DNA from: a virus
DNA: 64,000 nt
Reading direction: 5' to 3' (one strand)
IMG/VR virus record: IMGVR_UViG_3300044615_000409
Location: 37,505-101,504 of that record
The first letter of the stretch is position 1; every line of letters starts with the position of its first letter. The position numbers were made by a program, and so were the translations under genes. Below the pieces are notes generated by a model. The model was not told the DNA's origin. It was given only the letters and a program-made list of their open reading frames with translations, and ran no database searches. Below are positions 17,395 to 25,457 of this stretch, piece after piece.

Positions 17395-17871
17395 TCTTTT
17401 CTTTCTGCGATTTTTAGCCATCTCTAGGCTGAGTTTCGCCACCCTCGTATCATAGCAGATACCGTCTAAATGATCAAGTTCGTGCTGAAATACCCTAGCG
17501 ATCAATCCTGTAAACTCAGCCTCGATCTGTTCCCCCATAGCATTATGATATCTGACTTTTATAGTCTCTGCTCTACGCACACGCAACCATAGATCAGGGA
17601 AACTTAGACAACCCTCTTGATCCATGATATTTCCGCTAGCATCTAGTATCTCAGGATTCACACAAGCGTATAACCTGTCTTGATTTCCCATGACAAATAT
17701 GCGCTTGTTTATTCCTACTTGGGGGGCAGCAAGGCCTATACCATTGTGTTCCATCATCACTTTGATCATGTGTCTAACTAATTCGTTAGGATCACCGTCA
17801 TTAACGAAGCACCATGGATTGGCTGTTTGCCTAAGTACTTCGTCTGTTTCTTTAACTAATTGTAAGTCCAT
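17374..17871 (-). CDS. def: Peptide deformylase
   Basis: Removes the formyl group from nascent N-terminal Met. All three motifs are intact: GIGLAAPQVG (motif I, about residue 43), EGCLSFP (motif II, metal-binding Cys) and HELDH (motif III, metal-binding His and catalytic Glu). The 165-residue length is that of a full bacterial enzyme, though the C-terminal tail is short and basic. It overlaps the upstream gene by 20 bases. Phage copies are known in T4-like cyanophages; here it may deformylate phage proteins when host capacity is limiting (inference). Confidence 0.95.
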   Translation of the reverse strand: MDLQLVKETDEVLRQTANPWCFVNDGDPNELVRHMIKVMMEHNGIGLAAPQVGINKRIFVMGNQDRLYACVNPEILDASGNIMDQEGCLSFPDLWLRVRRAETIKVRYHNAMGEQIEAEFTGLIARVFQHELDHLDGICYDTRVAKLSLEMAKNRRKKRLRKSFN

Positions 17872-18430
17872 CTGATATTAAATTCATATGCACAACAACA
17901 AGATGCGCATAGGCAACTGCGTGTGACTTTTTAAAACTATAAGTTCCCTCTTCACGATCCCATATTGTTTTCGCGACATCGGCCCAACACTTGCCGATCA
18001 AGTGTTTCTTGCCTGGTCTTATCACAGCAAGAAACATTGCTAGTCTAGGTATAGTATTTACTGGTTCAGGCATCTTACGTAAAGTATTATAATGATTACC
18101 CAAGTGTATTAGTTTTTCTACGATAGTAGGATCGTTGAACATGTTCCAATCGGGATCGTCCATTAACTCTACGAGATGCTTTTCATCACGCACTTGATTG
18201 TAAACGTGTACGTTAAGCAAGTCTAATTTGAGATATCCCCTATCTTCTGCTTCAACATAATCAATGCTCGACATATCGTTAACAGGATCATAAGGAATGT
18301 CTGTGACATACACACCAGTGTTATGTCTTTTAACCTCATCTTTGCGTATGCTGGCTTTGGTATGACTAATCAACGACAACAATTTATCTCTGTCACCCAA
18401 GTCAATGTCAATATCACTCTTAAATTTCAT
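17852..18430 (-). CDS. DNA polymerase III alpha-like fragment/domain protein
   Basis: A 192-residue protein that seems to string together short conserved blocks of the DnaE palm/finger region: SDIDIDLGDRDKL near the start (compare D-I-D-I-D-F in DnaE), RGYLKLDLLNV (compare V-K-[FM]-D-[FL]-L-G-L), and FKKSHAVAYAHLVV near the C-terminus (compare F-N-K-S-H-A-A-A-Y). It is far too short for a polymerase, so it may be a reduced relative or a decoy clamp- or polymerase-binding factor. The start at 18430 gives ATGA overlap with GAGG upstream. Confidence 0.5.
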   Translation of the reverse strand: MKFKSDIDIDLGDRDKLLSLISHTKASIRKDEVKRHNTGVYVTDIPYDPVNDMSSIDYVEAEDRGYLKLDLLNVHVYNQVRDEKHLVELMDDPDWNMFNDPTIVEKLIHLGNHYNTLRKMPEPVNTIPRLAMFLAVIRPGKKHLIGKCWADVAKTIWDREEGTYSFKKSHAVAYAHLVVVHMNLISDGLTIS

Positions 18431-18648
18431 GTCCACCTCAATATAAACAACATCGCTGCCTGCTCATCACGGAATCTATAATAATCGTACAAAGGAACTC
18501 CAGCAACAATACCTTGTGCTATATCAGTGCCATAACGATACCACTCACGATCAAACTGACCTATATTAGTTTCTAACCAAGGCACTACCTCTGTATGATC
18601 ATAGTAGGTTTTACATTCAAAGGGAAATTGCTGTTCAAATTCTTTCAT
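18427..18648 (-). CDS. Small phage protein with C-terminal A-x-L-F-x-L-[KR]-W motif
   Basis: A 73-residue protein, unknown function, ending DEQAAMLFILRWT. The same ending pattern occurs in neighbours at 18645 and 20610 and more loosely elsewhere, suggesting a family of small paralogues. The ATG at 18648 overlaps the upstream stop (ATGA). Confidence 0.65.
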   Translation of the reverse strand: MKEFEQQFPFECKTYYDHTEVVPWLETNIGQFDREWYRYGTDIAQGIVAGVPLYDYYRFRDEQAAMLFILRWT

Positions 18649-18866
18649 GCCTCGCCCCACTTCAACATAAAATAACTAGCATTGCTATCGTTGTAAAATG
18701 TAAACACAGTATATCTAGGAATATCTCCTATCATTTCATCCCAACGACTTTGATGAAATGCGAAATCAAAATCAGTTCCCTGCACCCAACCCATGTCTCT
18801 AAGTTCTTGCACTATCTCTACTACTCTTAAAGGATTTATGTGTTCTATTACCACATCTCGGCTCAC
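18645..18866 (-). CDS. Small phage protein with C-terminal aromatic-L-K-W motif
   Basis: A 73-residue protein, unknown function (VVEIVQELRDMGWVQGTD...YTVFTFYNDSNASYFMLKW). GTG start overlapping the exonuclease stop (GTGA). It belongs to the same small-protein family as 18427-18648 and 20610-20831 by its ending. Confidence 0.65.
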   Translation of the reverse strand: MSRDVVIEHINPLRVVEIVQELRDMGWVQGTDFDFAFHQSRWDEMIGDIPRYTVFTFYNDSNASYFMLKWGEA

Positions 18867-19411
18867 TTTGTAAGTCCCAACTTACGATATGCTTCTTGCA
18901 CTTTGATAGCCTGTCGTTCAGCATCTTCTACAGCCTTGTGCGTAGTCTTATATCCACCGTCTTTAAGTTTTACATTAGCGACTTCATACAATGTCCTTGT
19001 ATCACGCACCGTATAGAATGGCCAAGGAATAGGATTAGGCCTATCACTCAATACTTGACGGAACGCTGTCTCTGCTACAACAACGTCAAAACTCGCACCA
19101 TTGCTCCATACTGCTCTGCGATTCCAACCGAACTTATATAGTTCTTCCATGCACTCGCGGAAACTGATTCGTCCCCTATCGCCCATAGCCTCTTCTTGTG
19201 CTTCAGGGCTTTGCTCTCCCCACCAACGAATCGTATCATCATTGATCACACGATTATGAATCTCAGTCTGGTCTTCGATAGTAGGACGTAGTTCAAGTTT
19301 CTGTACCACACCATCTCCATATGGATCGAAACGAACAACGCCAATGGTCAATATGACACAGTACGGACTTGTGTCAAGAGTTTCCATATCGATCATAATA
19401 TCATTTGCCAT
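18863..19411 (-). CDS. dexA: DEDDh 3'-5' exonuclease, T4 DexA-like
   Basis: A 182-residue nuclease. ExoI is MIDMETLD (residues 6-13, D-x-E), ExoII is WSNGASFDVVVAE (about 102-114) and ExoIII is HKAVEDAERQA (about 161, H-x4-D). These are the five DEDDh residues. T4 DexA degrades DNA 3' to 5'; related host enzymes act on RNA (RNase T). The gene sits in the coupled run of small genes between the oxygenase and the deformylase. Confidence 0.88.
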   Translation of the reverse strand: MANDIMIDMETLDTSPYCVILTIGVVRFDPYGDGVVQKLELRPTIEDQTEIHNRVINDDTIRWWGEQSPEAQEEAMGDRGRISFRECMEELYKFGWNRRAVWSNGASFDVVVAETAFRQVLSDRPNPIPWPFYTVRDTRTLYEVANVKLKDGGYKTTHKAVEDAERQAIKVQEAYRKLGLTK

Positions 19412-19654
19412 TTATTCTTTCCATATCCTATACATAGTTATCAATTTGCTAGACCATATCTCTATAGTATATCCCCTAGTAGTACCATGAAAGTCCCATC
19501 CATCGCCTCTGCTACCAAAGTTTCTACGACACCATTTGATCACTTCTGCACAATTATCTTTGACTTCAAATTTAACTCTATCATGGTCACGTGGATTATC
19601 ATATACCACTGCATCTGCATAGTCAATAACAGGAACAAAATTACTATTAATCAT
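19412..19654 (-). CDS. Small conserved phage protein
   Basis: An 80-residue protein, unknown function (VIKWCRRNFGSRGDGWDFHGTTRG), ending MYRIWKE. It overlaps the upstream gene by 8 bases and is followed immediately by the exonuclease start. It is possibly a distant member of the small family ending in a hydrophobic-aromatic motif. Confidence 0.62.
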   Translation of the reverse strand: MINSNFVPVIDYADAVVYDNPRDHDRVKFEVKDNCAEVIKWCRRNFGSRGDGWDFHGTTRGYTIEIWSSKLITMYRIWKE

Positions 19655-19916
19655 ATTTCAACCTAAAAATAAGATACTTCTGTTCGTCAGTTACAGTATA
19701 ATCGTCTGTGATCCCAGTATCGTTTAATACTAATTTAAAACCATACTTCTCTTCTATCCAAACAATGAATTCATCTGCATCAAAATTACGCCCACCTTCG
19801 GTGAAATCTTTTCTGAGTTTTTTTAATGTTTCCCAGAAATCCCAACGCGCTTGACGCTTTTCAAAATCAGGATCATCGTCATCATAATCCTGAAAACTTT
19901 TAGGGACGTTTATCAT
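19647..19916 (-). CDS. Small conserved phage protein
   Basis: An 89-residue acidic protein (QDYDDDDPDFEKRQARWDFW...EFIVWIEEKYGF), ending KYLIFRLKYD. Unknown function. Overlaps the oxygenase gene by 17 bases. Confidence 0.62.
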   Translation of the reverse strand: MINVPKSFQDYDDDDPDFEKRQARWDFWETLKKLRKDFTEGGRNFDADEFIVWIEEKYGFKLVLNDTGITDDYTVTDEQKYLIFRLKYD

Positions 19917-20613
19917 TGCTAGACCAGATATTATCTATCTCTGACACTTCATCAATTATACTATGGTATAGATAATTAAACAACAATGCAGGTCGTTCTA
20001 ATTGCCCATTATTTGGCATACTGCTATGTAACACGCGACAATTGTACATCAATAAACTACCGCGGGGCATATTATGTTGTTTGACATTCTGAATGAACCA
20101 ACGATCATAGTTACCACTATAACACTTGTGTATATCAAAATCGCGCTTTTGGCTAAACGGGACCAATCCAGTACTACCGTTATTTTCATTCAAATCAGAT
20201 AATGACACTATACATTGCACACCCAACAGTCGCTTGTCATAGTTCCATTTATCGAAACGATGGGGTGTGTCAACGTGAGGATTAACCCATGTGCTACCAC
20301 TGTTGATGAATACACAATCGCTAGCATAATGTTTTAGATTAGGCAGATTGTGTTCTATGATAGGGTCGATATACTTCTGTATCTTCTTTACTTCGGGAAA
20401 GTCAGTCACAGATTGGCTCCACCATACGCTGATATCTTCTAAGTTTTTGATATCATCACGCTCGGCATAGACTTTCTTGCTACTGCTAGCACGTACAGGG
20501 TACAGATCCTTCAATCTACTATTAAAGTCGGCTATCAATATTTCTGGGATAAAACTCTCCCATACTATATAACCCTCGCCGTTTTCAATCGTTGATTTTA
20601 CGTTTCTCATCAT
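19900..20613 (-). CDS. 2-oxoglutarate/Fe(II)-dependent oxygenase, PhyH-like
   Basis: A 237-residue enzyme of the cupin-like dioxygenase superfamily. Metal ligands are HVDTPHRF (H-x-D, about residues 114-116) and RVLHSSMPN (distal His, about 197), with R in ERPALLFNYLY to bind 2-oxoglutarate. The family hydroxylates small molecules, nucleobases or proteins; the substrate here is unknown. The ATG at 20613 overlaps the upstream stop as ATGA. A second, different oxygenase of this superfamily is at 40070-40639. Confidence 0.8.
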   Translation of the reverse strand: MMRNVKSTIENGEGYIVWESFIPEILIADFNSRLKDLYPVRASSSKKVYAERDDIKNLEDISVWWSQSVTDFPEVKKIQKYIDPIIEHNLPNLKHYASDCVFINSGSTWVNPHVDTPHRFDKWNYDKRLLGVQCIVSLSDLNENNGSTGLVPFSQKRDFDIHKCYSGNYDRWFIQNVKQHNMPRGSLLMYNCRVLHSSMPNNGQLERPALLFNYLYHSIIDEVSEIDNIWSSNDKRP

Positions 20614-20831
20614 TCCCACACTAAACTAAAATGTATAGCATCTTCTTTATCTTTAAACATGAAATCCATGAACTCTTCTGTTGGATGGGTGATGAATTTA
20701 TTACCCGGTAATCCAAATTGTTCTACAGCCCATATGCACGTTTCATCCCAACTATTTACCGTATCACCATGCTTCCACGGAATACGTATGGTATACTGAT
20801 AATTATCATCCTTGTATGCGTGATATATCAT
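20610..20831 (-). CDS. Small phage protein with C-terminal D-A-x-x-F-x-L-x-W motif
   Basis: A 73-residue protein (YTIRIPWKHGDTVNSWDETC...), ending KDKEDAIHFSLVWE. Unknown function; same length and ending as 18427-18648. TGATG overlap with the upstream gene. Confidence 0.65.
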   Translation of the reverse strand: MIYHAYKDDNYQYTIRIPWKHGDTVNSWDETCIWAVEQFGLPGNKFITHPTEEFMDFMFKDKEDAIHFSLVWE

Positions 20832-21535
20832 CAGTATCCTGCGGCTTTTAGTAATTCTTTCACTTCATTGATGATATTTGCTGATCTTTTGAACTTGATA
20901 GCCCATTGTTCTGGATTGATATATTCAAAAATCATCTTTTGTTGTGTGACATCTAGACTTTCAATGAATTCTACTCCGCTAGTGCTATGATATAACATCC
21001 AAGGACTTATTTTTCCTTTCGTAATCTCAAAGCATATTTTGTTACGATTACCATATCTCAACGTATCTTTGTTAGGAATTTTATCATTTTCTGCTAATGA
21101 GATACATGTTTCTATGCTACGTGCGATAGCATCTAGTGGATCCTCTGTCTTCAAAAAATCCATGATGAACTTAGTATAGTTGGTATCGCGATTCCAATTG
21201 TCGATACTGATCTTTTCTTTCAACAACCAATCTGCATATCTACTAGGATTTAATACTTGTGCTTCTACACAATAGTTACCGAACTTGACGAACGCTGTAT
21301 AATATGCACTTTTAGCAAATTCCATATAGTCTTTCTTTGACTTACGGCTATGCTTGCTATAAAACTGCACAAAGGCTGCATGACCTATACGATTGCCATG
21401 CTTATCTTTATCCTGCCATCTACGCTTCGTCTCGCATAGATGTTTCTGCATGGTACTTTCTCTAATAAAAGAGCGACCACAGAAATCACAACTATGCTCA
21501 GTTGCCGAATTGTTTTTCGTATTCTTGGATATCAT
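20831..21535 (-). CDS. Zinc-finger phage protein
   Basis: About 234 residues. The N-terminus carries one finger, CDFCGRSFIRESTMQKHLC (C-x2-C...H-x3-C), which may bind nucleic acid or protein. The rest is helical and unassigned. The start is uncertain: 21535 (MISKNTK) is chosen because earlier Mets up to 21574 extend deeper into the gp62-like gene; no ribosome site is seen, so translation may be coupled. Gene order next to gp62 suggests a replication or late-transcription role, but this is only positional. Confidence 0.6.
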   Translation of the reverse strand: MISKNTKNNSATEHSCDFCGRSFIRESTMQKHLCETKRRWQDKDKHGNRIGHAAFVQFYSKHSRKSKKDYMEFAKSAYYTAFVKFGNYCVEAQVLNPSRYADWLLKEKISIDNWNRDTNYTKFIMDFLKTEDPLDAIARSIETCISLAENDKIPNKDTLRYGNRNKICFEITKGKISPWMLYHSTSGVEFIESLDVTQQKMIFEYINPEQWAIKFKRSANIINEVKELLKAAGY

Positions 21536-22085
21536 CGTCTGTGATGAAATTACTAAGTGCTTCAATGTCATCAAAATTCATTTCTGGAAATTTTTCTGCT
21601 AGATATACCTTCTTTTTGTTCTCAGAAACATAGAGTTTGCTGATTTCATCTATCAACTCTTTATCTGCTTTGGGATATATCTTGCTATAATAGTCTCGTA
21701 TGTCTGATAATTTGGCTGTATCTTTCAACTTTGCCACACGCTCAGATATTTGGGGAATCCATTGACGGAATTGTTTACCTAATTGCGGACTGGCAGAACA
21801 CAACATCAGCCACTGTAGTTTAGGATGTTTACCTACGACCTCATTGAACATATGTTTATTAGCGAACTCATTTCCTGCTAACACATGGTACTGTTGTGCT
21901 TCAGTCTTGCCCTTGATATAACTAAACCATTTGATCAACATGAATGGATTGAACTTTTGTTTTTGTTCATCGGTCAGTCGATCATAATAGCCATAGTCTT
22001 TATTATCTAATGCCGATAAGGCTTCGAACAAGTCGAAATCTTGTTTATCAAATTTTTCGTCTGCCGATACCTTTGCTTTAGCCAT
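21498..22085 (-). CDS. 62: Clamp-loader small subunit, gp62-like
   Basis: A 195-residue protein. The order of short motifs matches gp62 of marine T4-like phages: FNPFMLIKWFSYI (compare Y-P-x-F-V-V-N-R), KHPKLQWLMLCSASPQLGKQFRQWI, and LSDIRDYYSKIYPKADKEL (compare I-K-E-Y-Y-G-Y-S-x-x-K-A). gp62 partners gp44 to load the gp45 sliding clamp; those partners are not in this window. Assignment is by remembered pattern and context among replication genes. Confidence 0.6.
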   Translation of the reverse strand: MAKAKVSADEKFDKQDFDLFEALSALDNKDYGYYDRLTDEQKQKFNPFMLIKWFSYIKGKTEAQQYHVLAGNEFANKHMFNEVVGKHPKLQWLMLCSASPQLGKQFRQWIPQISERVAKLKDTAKLSDIRDYYSKIYPKADKELIDEISKLYVSENKKKVYLAEKFPEMNFDDIEALSNFITDDDIQEYEKQFGN

Positions 22086-22086
22086 G

Positions 22087-22386
22087 TCAGTTCCTTAGAT
22101 GTTCGAATGTGATGATCTTACCGATCTCTTCACCTAGATCCTTATCGTCTGTTATGACATGCAGTCCGTGATTGTTGCGATCTTTGTGTCTGTCATATGC
22201 TCTAGTCTCAATCACATGACCACCATTTGCACGATAAACGGTAAAATTCATGCCGTTACTTTCAATACTATTGTGCCCGCCGCGAATGGTAGCCGCCTTA
22301 GTGCTGACAGGTATTGCTTCAGAGTCATGTCTATTATCCCATGCTTCTATACATTTTTTAGCGAACCACTTATTAAACCATTTCAT
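22087..22386 (-). CDS. Conserved hypothetical phage protein
   Basis: A 99-residue protein (ATIRGGHNSIESNGMNFTVYRANGGHVIETR). Function unknown; I recall similar small proteins near gp62 and UvsW in T4-like phages. It lies one base upstream of the gp62-like gene. Confidence 0.62.
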   Translation of the reverse strand: MKWFNKWFAKKCIEAWDNRHDSEAIPVSTKAATIRGGHNSIESNGMNFTVYRANGGHVIETRAYDRHKDRNNHGLHVITDDKDLGEEIGKIITFEHLRN

Positions 22387-22396
22387 TTCTTTTCCT

Positions 22397-22897
22397 TTAA
22401 AAAACTTGATTGTAATCTACGATCTCGCAGTTACGGCTGATCTCTTTAACAAAATATACACAACGGGGTTCAGGACCGTCATCGATAGGCACACACAAGA
22501 ATTGTCCGTTGCGTAATCGAGGAGCATACCACGTGACATCATGATATATGTCAACGATCTCTACGGGCAAAAAACTTGGGCTGAAACTAGTTAATGGATT
22601 GAATTGAAACGCATTAAATCCACGATCATTAAGACTACTCAATGGTAATGTTTCAAGGTCTCCGTGATCGGGTTCACCTATCAATATTTGCCAGTCTAAT
22701 GGCATCTTGATAGTCTTGTCACCTATCCTCAACACAAGAGCGGCACTATTGAAACTCTCTACAAAGATTAATGGGATATAAAAATAATCTACGTTTTGTG
22801 GATTGCTGTTGTCGAGTATAGAAAAACGCAGATCGTCTATCTCATCCGGCAACGTCTCTAAGTTGTAATATATATTATCTAAGGTTAAAATTCTCAT
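22397..22897 (-). CDS. Conserved T4-like phage protein
   Basis: A 166-residue beta-rich protein with LPLSSLNDRGFNAFQFNPLT and DVTWYAPRLRNGQFLCVPID, sequence I associate with an uncharacterised family in marine T4-like phages. Its ATG has no Shine-Dalgarno, and a sigma70-type -10 ends 6 bases upstream, so it may be leaderless. Confidence 0.68.
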   Translation of the reverse strand: MRILTLDNIYYNLETLPDEIDDLRFSILDNSNPQNVDYFYIPLIFVESFNSAALVLRIGDKTIKMPLDWQILIGEPDHGDLETLPLSSLNDRGFNAFQFNPLTSFSPSFLPVEIVDIYHDVTWYAPRLRNGQFLCVPIDDGPEPRCVYFVKEISRNCEIVDYNQVF

Positions 22898-22903
22898 GTT
22901 GTT

Positions 22904-22932
22904 ATTCTACGACAAATGACATCAGTAGTCAA
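22904..22932 (-). promoter_or_regulatory. Sigma70-type promoter (TTGACT-17-TAGAAT)
   Basis: The -35 TTGACT (22927-22932) overlaps the end of uvsW; the -10 TAGAAT (22904-22909) lies 6 bases before the ATG at 22897. The predicted start point coincides with the start codon. Confidence 0.65.
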
Positions 22933-24376
22933 GTTTCTCAAGCGTAAATGGATACCTGGCTTCTTTATAATATGCTTTTCGTTGTGTCAGATGGCGCTTG
23001 GCAAATTTACAGTCACTAGTGATATCCCAAATCTCTACCTGATCTTTATCTTCTGCCTTACGTATGCCTCGTCCAATACTTTGTATAACGCGGACAAAGC
23101 TCTTTCCGGGCTCAATAAGAACCAGATTAAAAATACGAGGGATATTAATACCCACACTGGCCACACCATAAGTCGCCACAATAATCTTTTTATCACTAGT
23201 CTTAACTTCATCGTATTCTTCTTTTCTTTCTGTGAGTTTCGTCTCACCGCTGATGAATACTGCATCATCTAACCTTTCTATAAGTTCTCTACCTGCATTT
23301 ACGCGGTCAACTAATACCAATGTGTTGCCGCTATCTTTTATCTTATCAATCAATGCGGCGATCTTATCTAATCGTTTTTCATCTTCAAGCAAATGTTTCA
23401 ATTCGCTTTGATAGTTTGTGAATTCTACCCCGTCTTTCAATTGCACGATGTTCACATGACATTGTGCTAACACACCCTTCTCTTGCAATTCAGCCGCGCT
23501 GAGTTTGCCTATCACGGGTCCTAGACTTACTAGCAATGATACTTGTTCATACACAGCCTTAGGTATAGTTCCAGTCAGACCCCAGCGAATAGGGATATGG
23601 CTGAAAGGACCTGTTAATAGTTGTTTCAATGCATCAGCCTTGGCCATATGTACCTCGTCAACCATGACACAAACAACATCCTCGATGAACTCTTTGATGT
23701 TGACTTCTGCTTCACCTGCTTTAGTGTTCTTCAATAAGTTATTGAGGCTCTGCCAAGTACAGATAGTATGCTGTTTATTATATTCTTTTCTGTCACCGAA
23801 GTATACACCAACATCTAAACCAAGATTGATATAGTCTGCTTCAGTCTGTACCACAAGGCTCTTGTTAGGCACGATGACGATAGTTCGCCCATATATTTCT
23901 ACACTCTTTGATAGAGCCGCAGTCATGATAGTCTTACCTGCACCAGTCGCTACCTCTTGAATGCATTGTGGATTCTTCAAAAAGTTGTTGACGATCTCTA
24001 CCTGATAATCACGTAGCAGAATTGGCTTACCCGCCTCGACATGATTTTTAGGCCATACACATTCAGAAAACGAATCCACGGACACTTCAGCGAAACTGAA
24101 ACTAGTCCGATATTCGCGCATGTCTACTAATTCAATATCGTAGTCGTACTCTTCTAGTATAGGAACGATATCAGGAATCAAGTTGACATATGTGCTACCG
24201 GCCAAACTACAATAACTAACCTTACCATTCCATCTACCGAGGCGTACCGCGGGCAGATAACGTGCGCCGGGTACTTCATGCTCAAACTTGCGCATCAATG
24301 CCTTACGGCAATCTAACTCAAGACCTTCTATCTTGATGTTAACTTCATCTTTAATTATTATTTTTGCTTCTCTCAT
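22922..24376 (-). CDS. uvsW: UvsW-like superfamily 2 helicase
   Basis: A 484-residue helicase. Motif I is ATGAGKT (about residue 141), motif II is VDEVH (D-E-V-H box, about 237), motif III is LTGTIP, and motif VI is VIQSIGRGIRK. The N-terminal 100 residues match the UvsW substrate-recognition domain. T4 UvsW remodels recombination intermediates and stalled forks and switches origin-dependent to recombination-dependent replication. The start overlaps the upstream HARP-like gene by four bases (ATGA). Confidence 0.95.
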   Translation of the reverse strand: MREAKIIIKDEVNIKIEGLELDCRKALMRKFEHEVPGARYLPAVRLGRWNGKVSYCSLAGSTYVNLIPDIVPILEEYDYDIELVDMREYRTSFSFAEVSVDSFSECVWPKNHVEAGKPILLRDYQVEIVNNFLKNPQCIQEVATGAGKTIMTAALSKSVEIYGRTIVIVPNKSLVVQTEADYINLGLDVGVYFGDRKEYNKQHTICTWQSLNNLLKNTKAGEAEVNIKEFIEDVVCVMVDEVHMAKADALKQLLTGPFSHIPIRWGLTGTIPKAVYEQVSLLVSLGPVIGKLSAAELQEKGVLAQCHVNIVQLKDGVEFTNYQSELKHLLEDEKRLDKIAALIDKIKDSGNTLVLVDRVNAGRELIERLDDAVFISGETKLTERKEEYDEVKTSDKKIIVATYGVASVGINIPRIFNLVLIEPGKSFVRVIQSIGRGIRKAEDKDQVEIWDITSDCKFAKRHLTQRKAYYKEARYPFTLEKLDY

Positions 24377-25365
24377 TTGATCTCTACCGGTGTAGAATTA
24401 GTTAAATCAATCACTTTATCAATCTTTTTCATGTCCATCGTTCCTGCTCTAGACGACATAGTTTTAAGTAGTACCCCGTTATGATTTGTACTTTCAATAA
24501 CATTTGAGGTTATTCCTTCCTTAAGTAATTTGATCTTTAGCATATTGTGTATGACTTTATTATATAGTACTTCTTTGGCAGTAAAAACGTGTTCTACTTC
24601 TAGTAATTTTAGCCATTCTATCAACTTGTCTATATTCGTCAAATCACTAGTGACAAAATAAGAACTGGCAAAAACTTTCAACGGCGTATCGCAAATTTCA
24701 TTCGATATACAAATACCATATTGAGACAACTTGTACAAAGTCTTGGGATCATCGTCTAAGTGAATGTCTTTGATCGCATTACAAAGATGTTCATTGATAG
24801 CAGACACATAGTAAAAACCATTCGTTCTTTTTAATGTAGGTTCCCAACTATAGTTCTCATAACCATCTACCACAGACAATAAGTTTTTGCACTCCGAAGA
24901 AAAATTTACAGTGTCAAAATATTCTTTTACAGAATTGACTGCTATCTTTAGCGCATAGGTTGAATACGTAGATTGATATACCTTTTTATCTTTGTCCCAT
25001 ACAAAGGTATTATCGGGCACTCCACGAAACTTAGTAACAAACTTAGTATTAAAAGGACTACGAATATGAATGTTATCCCCTTCTAGATAGACAGTAGCAT
25101 CTAGGTATTCTTGAGCAGAATCGATTACAACAACATCCCATTTTAGTTCTAATAATTGTTCTATGTTGTGTCCCAACTTTTTTAATTGACGTTGATATTT
25201 TGTGAGCAATTTGTCAAATAATTTATTTTGATTTGTAGTTACCCGACTATTAGACTTCACAATATATTGCATATTATTGAAGAAGCCAAAATCTTTTTTG
25301 CTCAGGTGTACATGTCCAGCAACCATGTAATGAAGTAGGTGTTCTCTCTTTCTGAATATCATCAT
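24373..25365 (-). CDS. HARP-like domain protein coupled to UvsW
   Basis: A 330-residue protein. Around residues 100-130 it has PFNTKFVTKFRGVPDNTFVWDKDKKVYQ followed by S-T-Y-A-L, a pattern like the HARP and related domains of SMARCAL1 and phage helicases (short beta sheet with P-x-x-x-F-x-W-x-x-x-K-x-W/Y). No helicase motifs are present. Coupling by ATGA to uvsW suggests a partner or DNA-recognition subunit for it. The start has no clear ribosome site. The domain call is tentative. Confidence 0.5.
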   Translation of the reverse strand: MMIFRKREHLLHYMVAGHVHLSKKDFGFFNNMQYIVKSNSRVTTNQNKLFDKLLTKYQRQLKKLGHNIEQLLELKWDVVVIDSAQEYLDATVYLEGDNIHIRSPFNTKFVTKFRGVPDNTFVWDKDKKVYQSTYSTYALKIAVNSVKEYFDTVNFSSECKNLLSVVDGYENYSWEPTLKRTNGFYYVSAINEHLCNAIKDIHLDDDPKTLYKLSQYGICISNEICDTPLKVFASSYFVTSDLTNIDKLIEWLKLLEVEHVFTAKEVLYNKVIHNMLKIKLLKEGITSNVIESTNHNGVLLKTMSSRAGTMDMKKIDKVIDLTNSTPVEIK

Positions 25366-25395
25366 ATCATTTTAATATAATTAATGCCTACATAC

Positions 25396-25428
25396 AAATA
25401 AAAAGGAGAGGCCCTTTTCAGGGCCTCT
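25396..25428 (-). terminator. Intrinsic terminator
   Basis: An 8-bp stem (arms 25407-25414 and 25421-25428, AGAGGCCC) with a 6-base loop, followed on the minus strand by CCTTTTTATTT. It ends the AAA+ gene transcript. Confidence 0.88.
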
Positions 25429-25457
25429 TCAATCCGCGGGCTACGGAGATGAGTCGT

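Noticed and set aside
21498-21574. Programmed frameshift fusing the gp62-like protein and the zinc-finger protein
   Set aside because: The overlap is long but has no slippery heptamer that I can identify; a start inside the overlap explains it more simply.
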